NCBI RefSeq assembly: GCF_014489535.1 | Contig: NZ_CP060783.1 | Span: forward strand, 682,001 to 746,000 | Direction: 5' to 3' | Source: Diaphorobacter aerolatus | Lineage (GTDB): Bacteria > Pseudomonadota > Gammaproteobacteria > Burkholderiales > Burkholderiaceae_C | Length of the DNA stretch: 64,000 nt | Shown: positions 8,571 to 16,627 of the stretch, in pieces | Position numbering within the stretch: position 1 is the first letter of the stretch | How the letters are laid out: the number at the start of each line of letters is the position of its first letter | Notes under the pieces: generated by a model | Database searches by the model: none | The model's input: only the letters and a program-made list of their open reading frames with translations | Told to the model about the DNA's origin: nothing | Made by a program: the position numbers and the translations under genes

Positions 8571-9106
8571 ATGGCCATCACCGTCATTTACTACAGCATT
8601 GCATCGGGACGTTCCGCCCACTTCTACGACCTGACGGGCGCCGTGGGAATGGGCTCCAAGGTGCCAAACCAACTGGAAGACGTCCTGCTTGCGCAAACAC
8701 TCATGGACATCATCTTCTACATCTATCCGATGCAAAAATTTCAAGGTCCGTCGAGCATCGGGAAATTGAACGTGGATGGCAAATACACCACCAATACGCA
8801 TTTGCACCTGGCACATTTCAAACAGCAGATGCGAAAAAAAGGCTATGCCACGCCTTCCGACGGGAAGATGGATCCGATCCCGGGTGGCCCCTATAAAAAA
8901 ACCCGCCGAGGCTACTTGCCGGTTCTCAACGCGATGAACGACATGGCACTGCAATGCTGTACGCAGGCCCAGCATCCAAATGACTATGTGCTGCACGGCC
9001 CGCGAGATCGGGACACATTCCAAGTGGACCCCGGCTGCTCGAGGCGCTGCAAAAAAACAGGAGAACCGACCCCGACAACTGGCCGCCACATCCCTTGCCA
9101 CTGTGA
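8571..9106 (+). CDS. Unknown protein downstream of hcp, frame broken once
   Basis: I do not recognise a named family. The protein starts at an ATG at 8571 after the ribosome site GGAGG, 37 bp after hcp. About 150 residues read well in one frame. A region around residues 60-105 (KLNVDGKYTTNTHLHLAHF, KKGYATPSDGKMDP) resembles the VDGKxGxxT pattern of peptidoglycan-binding PGBD-like domains. In the original frame the tail degenerates into arginine-rich shadow sequence. Adding one base to CCCC at 9029-9032 instead gives a plausible end, LLEALQKNRR then TDPDNWPPHPLPL, with a stop at 9104-9106, for a total near 178 residues. There is no signal peptide or membrane segment. Immediate linkage to hcp suggests a T6SS accessory protein or Hcp-dependent cargo, which is inference. 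Confidence 0.65.
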
Positions 9107-9126
9107 TCTTCGATGCGTCTGGCGGT

Positions 9127-9933
9127 TCAGGCTGCCAGATGTATCGACACCGTCGTTCCGCGCCCGTGACCCGAGCGCAGTCCGATGCGCGCGCCCAGCA
9201 ATTCGGCCAGATGCCGCACGGTCGCAAGGCCCAGCCCGCAGCCTTCGGCCGCTGGCTTGGTGTCGATGAGTCGGCGCTCGGTGACGGATGCGGCCATGGC
9301 CTGCGGTGACTGAAGTTCGCGAACCAGTCCCTCGCCCGTGTCGCAGACGTCGATGCGCACGCCGCCGGTTTCACGCCGCACGCCCACCAGCACGCCGCCA
9401 TTCTGGGTGTTGTGAAGCGCGTTGGATACGAGGTTGTTGAGCACTCGCGTGAGGATGGACACATCGCCGCGCGCACTCAGATCGGTGGGACGCACGACCA
9501 GACGCAAGCCGCGCCTTCGCGCCAACGCATCGAATCGGCGGCCCACGTCGTCCAGCAACGGAGCCAACTCGACGGGGCGGGTGCGGGGACCGAGATCGTT
9601 TGCCTTCATTTCGGTCAGGTCGAGCATGCCGGCACTGAGGCGATCCAGCGCCTCCATCGACTGGCGAACCCGAATCGCCGCATTGAGCTGCGACGGGGAC
9701 AGCGCTTCCCCGGACAGGGCGTCGGAGAAAAACAGCGCCGCCTGCAAGGGCTGGCGCAGATCGTGAACCGCCGCAGCGAACAATTGCACATGCGCCAGAT
9801 CCTGCGCCTTGAGCTGCGCATTCTCACGCCGCAATTGCTCCAATTGCGCCGACATGTGGGCCAATTCGCAAGACTCACCGACTCCACGCCCCTTCAGCAT
9901 GGCGCGTTGGAGAACTCTTCGGATCGCTTCCAT
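9127..9933 (-). CDS. Soluble orphan histidine kinase inside the T6SS locus
   Basis: The 268-residue product has no membrane segment and no recognisable sensor domain. A short coiled coil (LEQLRRENAQLKAQDLAHV) precedes an H-box AAAVHDLRQPLQAALF with the phosphoacceptor His near residue 57. The ATPase domain has an N-box (NNLVSNALHNTQNGG), a G1 box (DTGEGL) and a G2 box (GCGLGLATVRHL). The segment NGGVLVGVR is nearly shared with the hybrid kinase at 37316, so the two are close paralogues. It lies between the convergent ends of the plus-strand tssA-hcp unit and the minus-strand pppA end, so it may regulate the T6SS, possibly with the receiver protein at 3329. The input may come through protein-protein contact because nothing here crosses the membrane. 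Confidence 0.9.
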   Translation of the reverse strand: MEAIRRVLQRAMLKGRGVGESCELAHMSAQLEQLRRENAQLKAQDLAHVQLFAAAVHDLRQPLQAALFFSDALSGEALSPSQLNAAIRVRQSMEALDRLSAGMLDLTEMKANDLGPRTRPVELAPLLDDVGRRFDALARRRGLRLVVRPTDLSARGDVSILTRVLNNLVSNALHNTQNGGVLVGVRRETGGVRIDVCDTGEGLVRELQSPQAMAASVTERRLIDTKPAAEGCGLGLATVRHLAELLGARIGLRSGHGRGTTVSIHLAA

Positions 9934-10010
9934 GTGGTATGCCCTCGCTCCTTTTTTGGACTGTATTTGGACTTATTCCTTCGCGATTGTGCTCCTATCC
10001 GCAAAAAGGT

Positions 10011-10043
10011 AAACAATTATTTTTGCGATTCAATTGTTTTTTT
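10011..10043 (+). other. AT-rich hairpin followed by seven T residues
   Basis: Between the kinase start (9933) and pppA end (10105) lies an AT-rich stretch that stands out from the surrounding GC-rich DNA. It contains AAACAATT...AATTGTTT (8-bp perfect arms, 10011-10018 and 10032-10039), with a run of seven T at 10037-10043. Read on the plus strand this has the shape of a weak factor-independent terminator; read on the minus strand it would sit in the leader of the kinase gene, where it may hold its promoter. The stem has only one G-C-type pair per arm, so termination strength is doubtful. Confidence 0.3.
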
Positions 10044-10104
10044 AAAACAGGAGCACGCAAGGCCTACAGCCAAGGCCCAAGCGCAGGGGTTGGCTGCAAA
10101 ACCT

Positions 10105-10869
10105 TCAGAGCAGTACCGTCCGGTCTTCGGCCTGCATGCCCACCCAGATCACCAGAGCGGTGAAATTGTCGCTTCCGGGCTTGGAAAGCGACGATATCCG
10201 GGTATTGAGCTGCGCCACCCATTGGGCCGCCGAAGCGCAGCCGCGTAGCGCATCGAGCAGGCCTGCATCGCCCAGCACTTCCCAGACGCCGTCCGAGCAC
10301 AGCAGCAGCACATCGCCTGCGCGCAACTGCATGCCGCTGGACACGGCGATATCCGGCGGTTCTTCGTTCGAGCCCAGCGCCGACAGCAGCACGTTGCGTT
10401 GCGGATGCCGACGCGCGCCCTCCTCGTCTAGCATGCCGCCCGACACCATCTGCTGCACCAGACTGTGATCCGTGGTGCGCGCCACGATGGCATGGTCGCG
10501 AAACAGATAGGCGCGGCTGTCTCCGCTGTGCGCCCACATCATGGATTCGGTGTGCAGGTCGATCACCGCGAGCACGGCGGTCGAACGCATGTGCGCGAGG
10601 CTGCCGCCCTGCGCCTGCAAGGAGACGATGTCCGCATTGGCCTGCTCCAGCAGAGCCCGCATGCCGGAAGCGTCGAGCGCCGGGTGCATCGAGAATCCGC
10701 CCAGCACGCTGCTCTTGACCGTCTGCGCCGCCACGTCACCGCCGCCATGACCGCCCGCGCCGTCGGCCACGAGGCAGGCGAGCATGTTCCCGTCGTGCCA
10801 GTGTCCATGCACGTCTTCGTTGTAGTCGCGTCCGCCCTGGCTGGACAGCGTGGCAATCTCGAATTCCAA
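10105..10869 (-). CDS. pppA: PP2C-family Ser/Thr phosphatase PppA of the T6SS
   Basis: PppA removes the phosphate that PpkA places on Fha and so resets T6SS activation. The 254-residue protein has all PP2C metal-binding motifs: RDYNEDV near residue 14, VADGAGGHGGG near 34-44, AHSGDSRAYLF, LLCSDGVWEVL, and the last metal ligand in GSDNFTALVIWV. It ends the long minus-strand operon, 34 bp after fha. Length is normal for the T6SS subclass. Together with ppkA and fha in the same transcript it completes the threonine-phosphorylation circuit. Confidence 0.95.
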   Translation of the reverse strand: MEFEIATLSSQGGRDYNEDVHGHWHDGNMLACLVADGAGGHGGGDVAAQTVKSSVLGGFSMHPALDASGMRALLEQANADIVSLQAQGGSLAHMRSTAVLAVIDLHTESMMWAHSGDSRAYLFRDHAIVARTTDHSLVQQMVSGGMLDEEGARRHPQRNVLLSALGSNEEPPDIAVSSGMQLRAGDVLLLCSDGVWEVLGDAGLLDALRGCASAAQWVAQLNTRISSLSKPGSDNFTALVIWVGMQAEDRTVLL

Positions 10870-10903
10870 GCGCGTCTCCTCGCTGATGTGGCCTTGCTAC
10901 GTC

Positions 10904-12451
10904 TCAACGACGATGCTCGTCGCTCTTGAGGCGTGCCATCTGCTGCTCGTAGGCCTCGGCAAAGGCCTTGCCGAACAGCGCATGAAAGTCGTCCTCGGCC
11001 TCGCGCGCAATCGTTGCGTAGAGCGCGATGAACTGATCCCACAGGCGCGCCTTGCGTTGTGCGGAAAACAGGCTGTCGAGCGCGGATTTCGCGGCGATCT
11101 TCTTCTCGAGATGCTCGGGGCCGAAGCGCTCTATCAACTCGGCAAGCGCAGCGCGCATTCCCACCATCACACCAAATTGATGAGCGCGTAAATCGTCGAA
11201 CGCGTCGTGCATCGCCGGCTCGGCAGGCATGAAGCCGCGAATTGCGGGGCCGAGCAGATGCGCGAGCGCCACGTCGGCAGTCGGCGAAAACTTCAGCGGA
11301 TTATTGGCCTGCGCACCGATCAGGGTGACCTCGGCCCGCACCTCGCGTTTGAGTTCCTGGCGCGCCTGCAGCAATTGCAGCGTGCCCTCGGTGCTGCTGC
11401 GCAGCAGCACGCCAATGCGCTCCATCAGCGCGGGCGTCAGCTCGGTCGGCATCTGATGCAATGGCCCGACGCCACGCAGGAAAGCGGCCAGCAATGCATC
11501 GGCCTCGAGCGAGCCCTGGGCGGCGCGTGGTGCCACCGGTGGCGCAGGCGCAGCGGGAACCGGCGCAGGAGCGGGAACCTGAGCCGGAGCAATGACCGGC
11601 GCGGCCCCTCGCTCGCGTGCCATGACCGGCGAGACAAACCCAAAGCGCTCCACGGGCACGTGATCCGGCCTCGGGTCGCCGGTCGCCGCAGGTTGTTGGC
11701 CGAAGGACGCAAACGGGTCGTCTGCCGAGGCGTTGGTGTTCGGCTGCAATGGCGAACTGGACGGCGACAGACCCAGCGGGTCATCCCCCATCAGCCCGAG
11801 CCCGCTTCCGGATGCCGGTGCACCAAACAGCTCGTCGATGCGGGCGGCGGCACGCACCGGCGCCGAAAAACCGGGCATTCCGAGGTCGGAAAAATCATCC
11901 GGCGTAGAGGCTGCCGGTGCGGCAACCGGAGACAGCAGGTCCGCAAAGGGATCGTCATCGGGCGTCTGCGCGGAGGCGGCAGGACGCGGATCTACCGGCC
12001 TCGCGGATTCAGGTGTGGACGCCACGGCCACCGGCACGCCGGGCAGGCCCGCGAGCAGATCAGCAAACGGGTCGTCGTCCGGGGTCGACGAAGCGGTTGC
12101 CGCCGGGGCCACCTGCTCCATTCCCGGCTGCTTTGGGGTTGAAAGCAACTCCACCGATAGCTCGAACGTGCCCACGAGAAGGCGCGCGCCATCGGTCAAT
12201 GCAAGCTCGTTGCCATTGCCGAGCGGAACGCCGTTGCATTGCAATGGGTTGCTGCCCCGATCCACCACGAAAAACTCGCCGCCTCGGTGCAGCACCTGGG
12301 CGTGAACGCGCGAGACCGTTCGATCCGGGTCGCTGAGCACCAGCGTGTTCGTATCGGCACGCCCGATGGTGCCACCCGCAGGGCCGAAGTCTTGCGCCAG
12401 ACTGCCATCGAGGGAAACGCCGTGACGTCCGACTACCCGAATACGAATCAT
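10904..12451 (-). CDS. fha: T6SS FHA-domain scaffold protein Fha (TagH/ImpI family)
   Basis: Fha is the phosphothreonine-reading scaffold activated by PpkA. The first 95 residues are an FHA domain with the expected GTIGRADTNTLVLSDP and VSRVHAQV strands. A long Pro/Ala-rich linker (about residues 110-340) contains four repeats of the motif DDDPFADLL or close variants, a possible docking site for a partner. The C-terminal region (about 345-515) is the conserved Fha1/TagH domain: DALLAAFLRGVG, LTPALMERIGVLLRSSTEG, NPLKFSPTADVALAHLLG, and KKIAAKSALDSLFSAQRKAR. A 151-bp gap separates it from the upstream alanine-rich gene, so it may also have its own promoter. The ATG at 12451 is preceded by GGAGCG. 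Confidence 0.95.
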   Translation of the reverse strand: MIRIRVVGRHGVSLDGSLAQDFGPAGGTIGRADTNTLVLSDPDRTVSRVHAQVLHRGGEFFVVDRGSNPLQCNGVPLGNGNELALTDGARLLVGTFELSVELLSTPKQPGMEQVAPAATASSTPDDDPFADLLAGLPGVPVAVASTPESARPVDPRPAASAQTPDDDPFADLLSPVAAPAASTPDDFSDLGMPGFSAPVRAAARIDELFGAPASGSGLGLMGDDPLGLSPSSSPLQPNTNASADDPFASFGQQPAATGDPRPDHVPVERFGFVSPVMARERGAAPVIAPAQVPAPAPVPAAPAPPVAPRAAQGSLEADALLAAFLRGVGPLHQMPTELTPALMERIGVLLRSSTEGTLQLLQARQELKREVRAEVTLIGAQANNPLKFSPTADVALAHLLGPAIRGFMPAEPAMHDAFDDLRAHQFGVMVGMRAALAELIERFGPEHLEKKIAAKSALDSLFSAQRKARLWDQFIALYATIAREAEDDFHALFGKAFAEAYEQQMARLKSDEHRR

Positions 12452-12602
12452 GAAATCGCTCCATCAGCCTCGAGCCATCGCTCCGCAGACGGAGCGCCCC
12501 GGCTCAGTATCGACGGCCCGTTGCGGCGGCGGAATCTGCCATTTGGCCTAGGGCCAGAGCCACACGACCCACGGCATTGCGCAGTCGTGGGTGAGCCGCG
12601 CC

Positions 12603-13091
12603 TCAGAAATCAGGCATCTCGCATTCGCTCAGCACCCTGTCGATCACCGGTTTGGACAGCACGGCCAGAATGCTCGCGAGTATCGGGAATTCGTTGCCGA
12701 TGATCGCGAGACTCTTGTCCACCTGCGCCTGGGCCTGCTGCTTGGCGGTGTCGATGGCCGCCGTGCCCGAGTTTTTCGCGATGTTCTTGCCCGCATCCTT
12801 GGCCCGCGAGGCCACGGCGGCGGGCTCAGGCGGCTTGCCTTGTTTCGCGTCTTCGATCAGATCGTTCGCGAGCGCCGCGCCCTCCTGCCTGGCTTCGTTG
12901 GCAGCGGTACCGGCCGCAGCGTCTGCCGTCTTCGCGCCGGCGTTTTTCGCATCGTCGCCAAAATCCTTGAATGATCCGGGTGACTCGCCTCCAGCGGGCG
13001 CGGGAGCCGCAGACGATGGCGCGCCGGCGCCTGGCGGCGCGGGTAGGCCCGGAATGCCTGATCCCGGGAAATCGGGAATGTCGTTGCTCAT
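12603..13091 (-). CDS. Unknown Ala/Pro-rich small protein in the VgrG cargo module
   Basis: The 162-residue product is not recognised. The first 40 residues are rich in Pro, Gly and Ala (IPGLPAPPGAGAPSSAAPAP). The middle 80 are Ala/Lys-rich amphipathic helix (DFGDDAKNAGAKTADAAAG, ASRAKDAGKNIAKNSGTAA), and the C-terminus has a hydrophobic helix (FPILASILAVLSKPVIDRVL) then a Cys. The start is well supported by AGGAG 6 bases before the ATG. It lies 24 bp after the unknown gene at 13116 and belongs to the same operon segment as the DUF2169 genes and vgrG. A cargo-associated or immunity-like role is conceivable but there is no direct evidence. Confidence 0.7.
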   Translation of the reverse strand: MSNDIPDFPGSGIPGLPAPPGAGAPSSAAPAPAGGESPGSFKDFGDDAKNAGAKTADAAAGTAANEARQEGAALANDLIEDAKQGKPPEPAAVASRAKDAGKNIAKNSGTAAIDTAKQQAQAQVDKSLAIIGNEFPILASILAVLSKPVIDRVLSECEMPDF

Positions 13092-13115
13092 GTCGTTCTC
13101 CTGATTAGGGCCTGT

Positions 13116-13898
13116 TCACCCCATCTCGCCCACCGCATCCGCAGCCTTGCCGAACAGCACAGCGGCAGCGGGCGGGCCGATGACGCATCCCAGAGTAGCC
13201 ACCACCGCTCCGGCGGCACCGGTGCCTTCGGTGGCATCCATGGATTCGGCGACGAAATCCACCACGGCACTCAGCGCCGCGCCGATGATCGCGCCGCCTA
13301 GGGTTTCGGGAATCAATTTGCCGTACATCCTGTCGCTCATCTTGTCCGTCAGATTGTCTCCAACCATGCTGATGGCTGCGGCCAGCAGATCGCACAGCGA
13401 CATGCCGACCCAGCGCGTGGTCGGCAAATGGAACTGTATGCCGCACGGCAGGCTGACGGGATCGGAGCAATGCTGGAGCGCAATCATGCATACGGGCGTA
13501 CACACGGCGATGGGATCGTCGGGCGCCTGCGCGGCTACCAGCAGACCGCCATTGGCCGTCTCCATCACCGAATAGGCAGGCAGAAAATGCTTGTGGCTCG
13601 CGCCGATCATCACGGGAACGATGTTGGAGGCCAGGATCGGCGGGATCGGAATATGCGGCTGCATCGTGCCCCAGTCGTTACCGGTGATGGTGTCCAGCAT
13701 GCCGTCGGTGAGGGTCTGCGTGGTGAACTTGCCGCTCAGGCACAGACTCGGATAGTGGACCAGCAAGGCCAGCCACGGGGCCGTCGGAACCGGCGGGACC
13801 GGCAACGGTGGAACCACCGAGCCCGGCCCGATCTTGTGCATGTCCAGACCGAAGCCCGGCAACGGTGGAAACTTGGCGACGCGCATGCTGAAGCTCAT
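13116..13898 (-). CDS. Unknown protein after DUF2169 genes; candidate T6SS effector or tip protein
   Basis: The 260-residue product starts at an ATG (13898) that overlaps the stop of the DUF2169 gene, so the two are coupled. The N-terminus is Pro-rich (SVVPPLPVPPVPTAPW), and the central part has Cys-rich patches (AVCTPVCMIALQHCSDPV). The C-terminal 80 residues contain glycine-rich hydrophobic segments (GGAIIGAALSAVVDFVA, AGAVVATLGCVIGPPAAAVL) that could insert into a membrane. DUF2169 proteins act as adaptors for T6SS effectors in other bacteria, and the adjacent product is normally the client. I see no nuclease, protease or lipase signature and no convincing PAAR repeat, although a diverged PAAR-like role at the VgrG tip is an alternative. 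Confidence 0.7.
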   Translation of the reverse strand: MSFSMRVAKFPPLPGFGLDMHKIGPGSVVPPLPVPPVPTAPWLALLVHYPSLCLSGKFTTQTLTDGMLDTITGNDWGTMQPHIPIPPILASNIVPVMIGASHKHFLPAYSVMETANGGLLVAAQAPDDPIAVCTPVCMIALQHCSDPVSLPCGIQFHLPTTRWVGMSLCDLLAAAISMVGDNLTDKMSDRMYGKLIPETLGGAIIGAALSAVVDFVAESMDATEGTGAAGAVVATLGCVIGPPAAAVLFGKAADAVGEMG

Positions 13899-15189
13899 GT
13901 CAGCCTCTCCCCGCGCAAGGCAATGCGCTTGAGCCACTCCCGATCTTCGCCGGGCATCAGTTCCCGATCCATGAACCAGCTTCGTCCCCAGAGGATTTCC
14001 GCGCGCCGCGCATCTGCGTCGATGAACAGTTGCCACATGCGCGCCGGCTCCTGCGGCTGGTCGGGCAGCACGAATACCGGCCGCTCCGCGGGCAGGCAGA
14101 TATCCCAGCGCGGCAGATCCGCGCGCATGCCCACCAGGCTGACCGTCTCCGTGCCGACAAGCCACGGCAGGCGCAGGCCAATCGGCGCAACGCGCCAACG
14201 ATCCGGATGCGGGATGTCGGGCACCCGCTCATCGGGCGCGGACACCACATTGCCGCGACTGAAATCCTCCGGCAACTGTCCCCACTCGACCTCGATCACC
14301 CCTTCGCAGGTTTGCGCGGGTAGCCGAGCGGTGGCAGGCCCATCATGGCGGTGCGCGGGAACATCGGCACGTCCATGAAGTCCATGCCAGCGGGAACGGG
14401 CTTTGCAAGCCATTGCAGCGGATTGCCCGCGCCAAAGCGCTCGGGATTCAGGGGATCGCATTCCAGCTCGATGCGTGGCAGCGCCACGTCGTGCAGCGCT
14501 TCGGCAACCGCGTCCGCGACGTAACCCGTTCCCACCGGATTGCGCGCATAGCACAGCGGTGCCACGGCGGGAAGCGTGTCCTTGAGGAATGCGCTGGCGC
14601 GCCTGAACTCCAGATCGCCCAATCGCTGCCGGGCCAGTTTCAACGCAAGTTGCAGGGCGACCGCATCCACGCCGCCATAGGCCAGTTCGTAGCGCAGCGG
14701 AACGCGCTCGAACCACTGCGGCTCGCTGAACGCGACGCGGCCCCGTTCCACGCGAGTCAGGCGTTCGCCCGACACCCGCAGCTTGTGCGCGTGCTTGCCG
14801 ATCACCACGCCCGCAAGCATCTCGCGCACGGGCCGCGCGCTGGCCGCGTGACCGCGAATCACCACGTCCGTTCCCGACTGCGTGACCCGCGCTTCGGGCA
14901 CGGTCTTCATGCTGCCCTCGCGCCCCGCAGCACGCCCCAGCCAGTCGGGCAGCGGCGCATGCGGTACACCAGCGCGATGCACCGGCTCCTGCTGATCCAC
15001 GCGATACAGCACGCCGTCATCGCCCACGCCGTAGGTGATCTTGCGCAGCACCGCCCATTGCCAGCGCTCCTCGGGCCGATACTGAACCCGCGCGCTGACA
15101 AGGGCCAGCGGCGAAGGCTCGAGCCGGTACTGCGGCGCGATCTCGCCGGGCGCCGTATCAAGTATGGAGTGAGGGCGACCGTATCGCAT
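13895..15189 (-). CDS. DUF2169-family T6SS adaptor (second copy), frame broken once
   Basis: The protein belongs to the DUF2169 family, whose studied member in Agrobacterium is needed to load a DNase effector onto VgrG. Family features include LVSARVQYRPEERWQWAVLR, DVVIRGHA, ERVPLRYELAYGGVDAVALQ, CYARNPVGTGYVADAVAEAL, and FGAGNPLQWLAKPVPAGMDF. The C-terminal 130 residues lie in another frame (EGVIEVEWGQLPEDFSRGNV to the stop at 13895). One base is missing in CCCC at 14299-14302; adding it turns the premature stop into KPAKGVIEVEW and gives about 431 residues. The ATG at 15189 follows the upstream DUF2169 stop by one base. Two DUF2169 copies in tandem suggest two different clients or a heteromeric adaptor. 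Confidence 0.87.
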
Positions 15190-15190
15190 G

Positions 15191-16219
15191 TCAGCGCTCC
15201 AGCGTGAAGTGGGTGTCGCCCGACCACCGCAGGATCGTGCGGCGCACATCGCGCGGCTGCATCATGTAGCGGAACGCGGCCGTGTAGCCCACGATCAGGC
15301 GCCGATCCGGCACCAGCACGATCAACGATGCGATTCGCAGCGCGAAACTGCTGCGCAGCGCGCCGACCTCCACGAATGCGCTTGCGCCGCGCTCGTGCTT
15401 GGCCACCTCGGGCGGCAAGGCGAAACGGATCAATCCGGATTCGTCGAAGCCCTTGAGCAGCATGTCGCCGCCGAGACCGCCCCTGGGGCAGACAAAATCC
15501 GGCGGCGCCTGCTGAAATGAATGCCGCATCATCGCGCCGGTCAGCTTCATTCCGTCGTCGCCGATTTCCTCCCACGAGCCCGGACCGCTGGTGTCGAGCA
15601 GCAGGCCGCCCTGCGGTTTCTGCAGGCACGCCGGAACGGGCCGGTCATCCCATTTTTCGATGCGTCGATCCATGCGTTCCAGATTGGGCAACGGGGTTGC
15701 CGCAATCGACGTTTCCTCGACGACGAACCCCTGCCCCGCCGGGTTCATCAGAAACGGCAACTGGCGACCATCGAGCGACGCCTTGCCGCCAAACGCGCGG
15801 CATTCCGCCAGCTCTACCGACTCAAACGGCTGCGGCGTGCTCGCCTGCCAGGGCTCGTCGTCGCGCAGTCGCTGCCATTGACGATCACCTACCACGTCGT
15901 ACTGCCGAACGAACCGGCCGCTCGCAACGCCGACGCGCATTTCACGCGCGCGCTTGCCGGTGGGCGCAACCGCGTCACCAAACACCAGAATATCGATGTC
16001 CTGACGGCGAAAATCCGAGTCGGGCAGCAGCAAGGTGCCCTCGAAGATTTGCGGCGCGCGCGTGATCGGCCACATCTCGGCGGCGGGCAACGGCGACAGC
16101 CCTCCATCCTCGTCCCATGCATAGCTCACGCGGCAACTGAGCAGGCCGAGCTGCTCGATGTCCGAGGTCGATCCCAGCTCCAGCGCTGCGGGAAACGGTG
16201 TCTGGTTGTCAAACTTCAT
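15191..16219 (-). CDS. DUF2169-family T6SS adaptor (first copy)
   Basis: This 342-residue protein is the intact DUF2169 copy. It begins MKFDNQTPFPAALELGSTSD and contains DIDILVFGDAVAPTGKRAREM, FRRQDIDILVFG, PFESVELAECRAFGGKAS and NPAGQGFVVEETSIAATPLP, which are hallmarks of the domain. There is no signal peptide, so it acts in the cytoplasm, as expected for an effector-loading adaptor. The ATG overlaps the stop of the 16216 gene and its own stop is one base before the next DUF2169 start. Its immediate link to vgrG and DUF3540 supports a cargo-loading role. Confidence 0.88.
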   Translation of the reverse strand: MKFDNQTPFPAALELGSTSDIEQLGLLSCRVSYAWDEDGGLSPLPAAEMWPITRAPQIFEGTLLLPDSDFRRQDIDILVFGDAVAPTGKRAREMRVGVASGRFVRQYDVVGDRQWQRLRDDEPWQASTPQPFESVELAECRAFGGKASLDGRQLPFLMNPAGQGFVVEETSIAATPLPNLERMDRRIEKWDDRPVPACLQKPQGGLLLDTSGPGSWEEIGDDGMKLTGAMMRHSFQQAPPDFVCPRGGLGGDMLLKGFDESGLIRFALPPEVAKHERGASAFVEVGALRSSFALRIASLIVLVPDRRLIVGYTAAFRYMMQPRDVRRTILRWSGDTHFTLER

Positions 16220-16575
16220 TGCGCGACCTGCCGGGGGAATTGATATGCCGGATCGCCCACCATCGGGATCTGGCAGAGTCGCTGGTGCGATATCAGCACC
16301 GCGGCATCGGCGGCGGCCGTCGCGCGTGCAACATAGTCCTTGCGGTGATCCGTCACGCCGCGCTTGTTCGCTATGCCCATCGACATGACTGCGTCGTCGC
16401 AGTAAAGAATGCGCGCAATGCCGAGAATCGCCTCGCGTTCCTGCTCACGCAACTCTTGCTCGCTCATCGGGTGACCCGCCAGCATCCTCTGCAACTGCTG
16501 CTCGCGCACCAGCGACAAAGCCCGCTCCAGGCTCAGGTTGGCGGCGGTATCGCGGATGCTGGACAGAACGGACAT
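16216..16575 (-). CDS. Conserved-looking small protein of unknown function in VgrG module
   Basis: The 119-residue product is not assigned to a family. It is helical and charged in the first half (LERALSLVREQQLQRMLAGH, SEQELREQEREAILGIARIL), followed by a central AVMSMGIANKRGVTDHRKDY and a C-terminal PMVGDPAYQFPRQVAQ. There is no signal or membrane segment. Its stop overlaps the ATG of the first DUF2169 gene, and it follows the DUF3540 gene by 52 bp, so it belongs to the same cargo module. It could be a small chaperone or structural spacer between VgrG and cargo; this is inference only. Confidence 0.7.
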   Translation of the reverse strand: MSVLSSIRDTAANLSLERALSLVREQQLQRMLAGHPMSEQELREQEREAILGIARILYCDDAVMSMGIANKRGVTDHRKDYVARATAAADAAVLISHQRLCQIPMVGDPAYQFPRQVAQ

Positions 16576-16627
16576 GATGCGGTGGCTTCCTGTATTTTTT
16601 GGGGCGTGCGGTGAGGCTCGGGCGACT

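Noticed and set aside
13899..14198. Upstream extension of the 13116 gene to 14198.
   Set aside because: The added 100 residues are Arg/Ala-rich and overlap the DUF2169 gene in another frame; the ATG at 13898 overlapping the DUF2169 stop is a better start.
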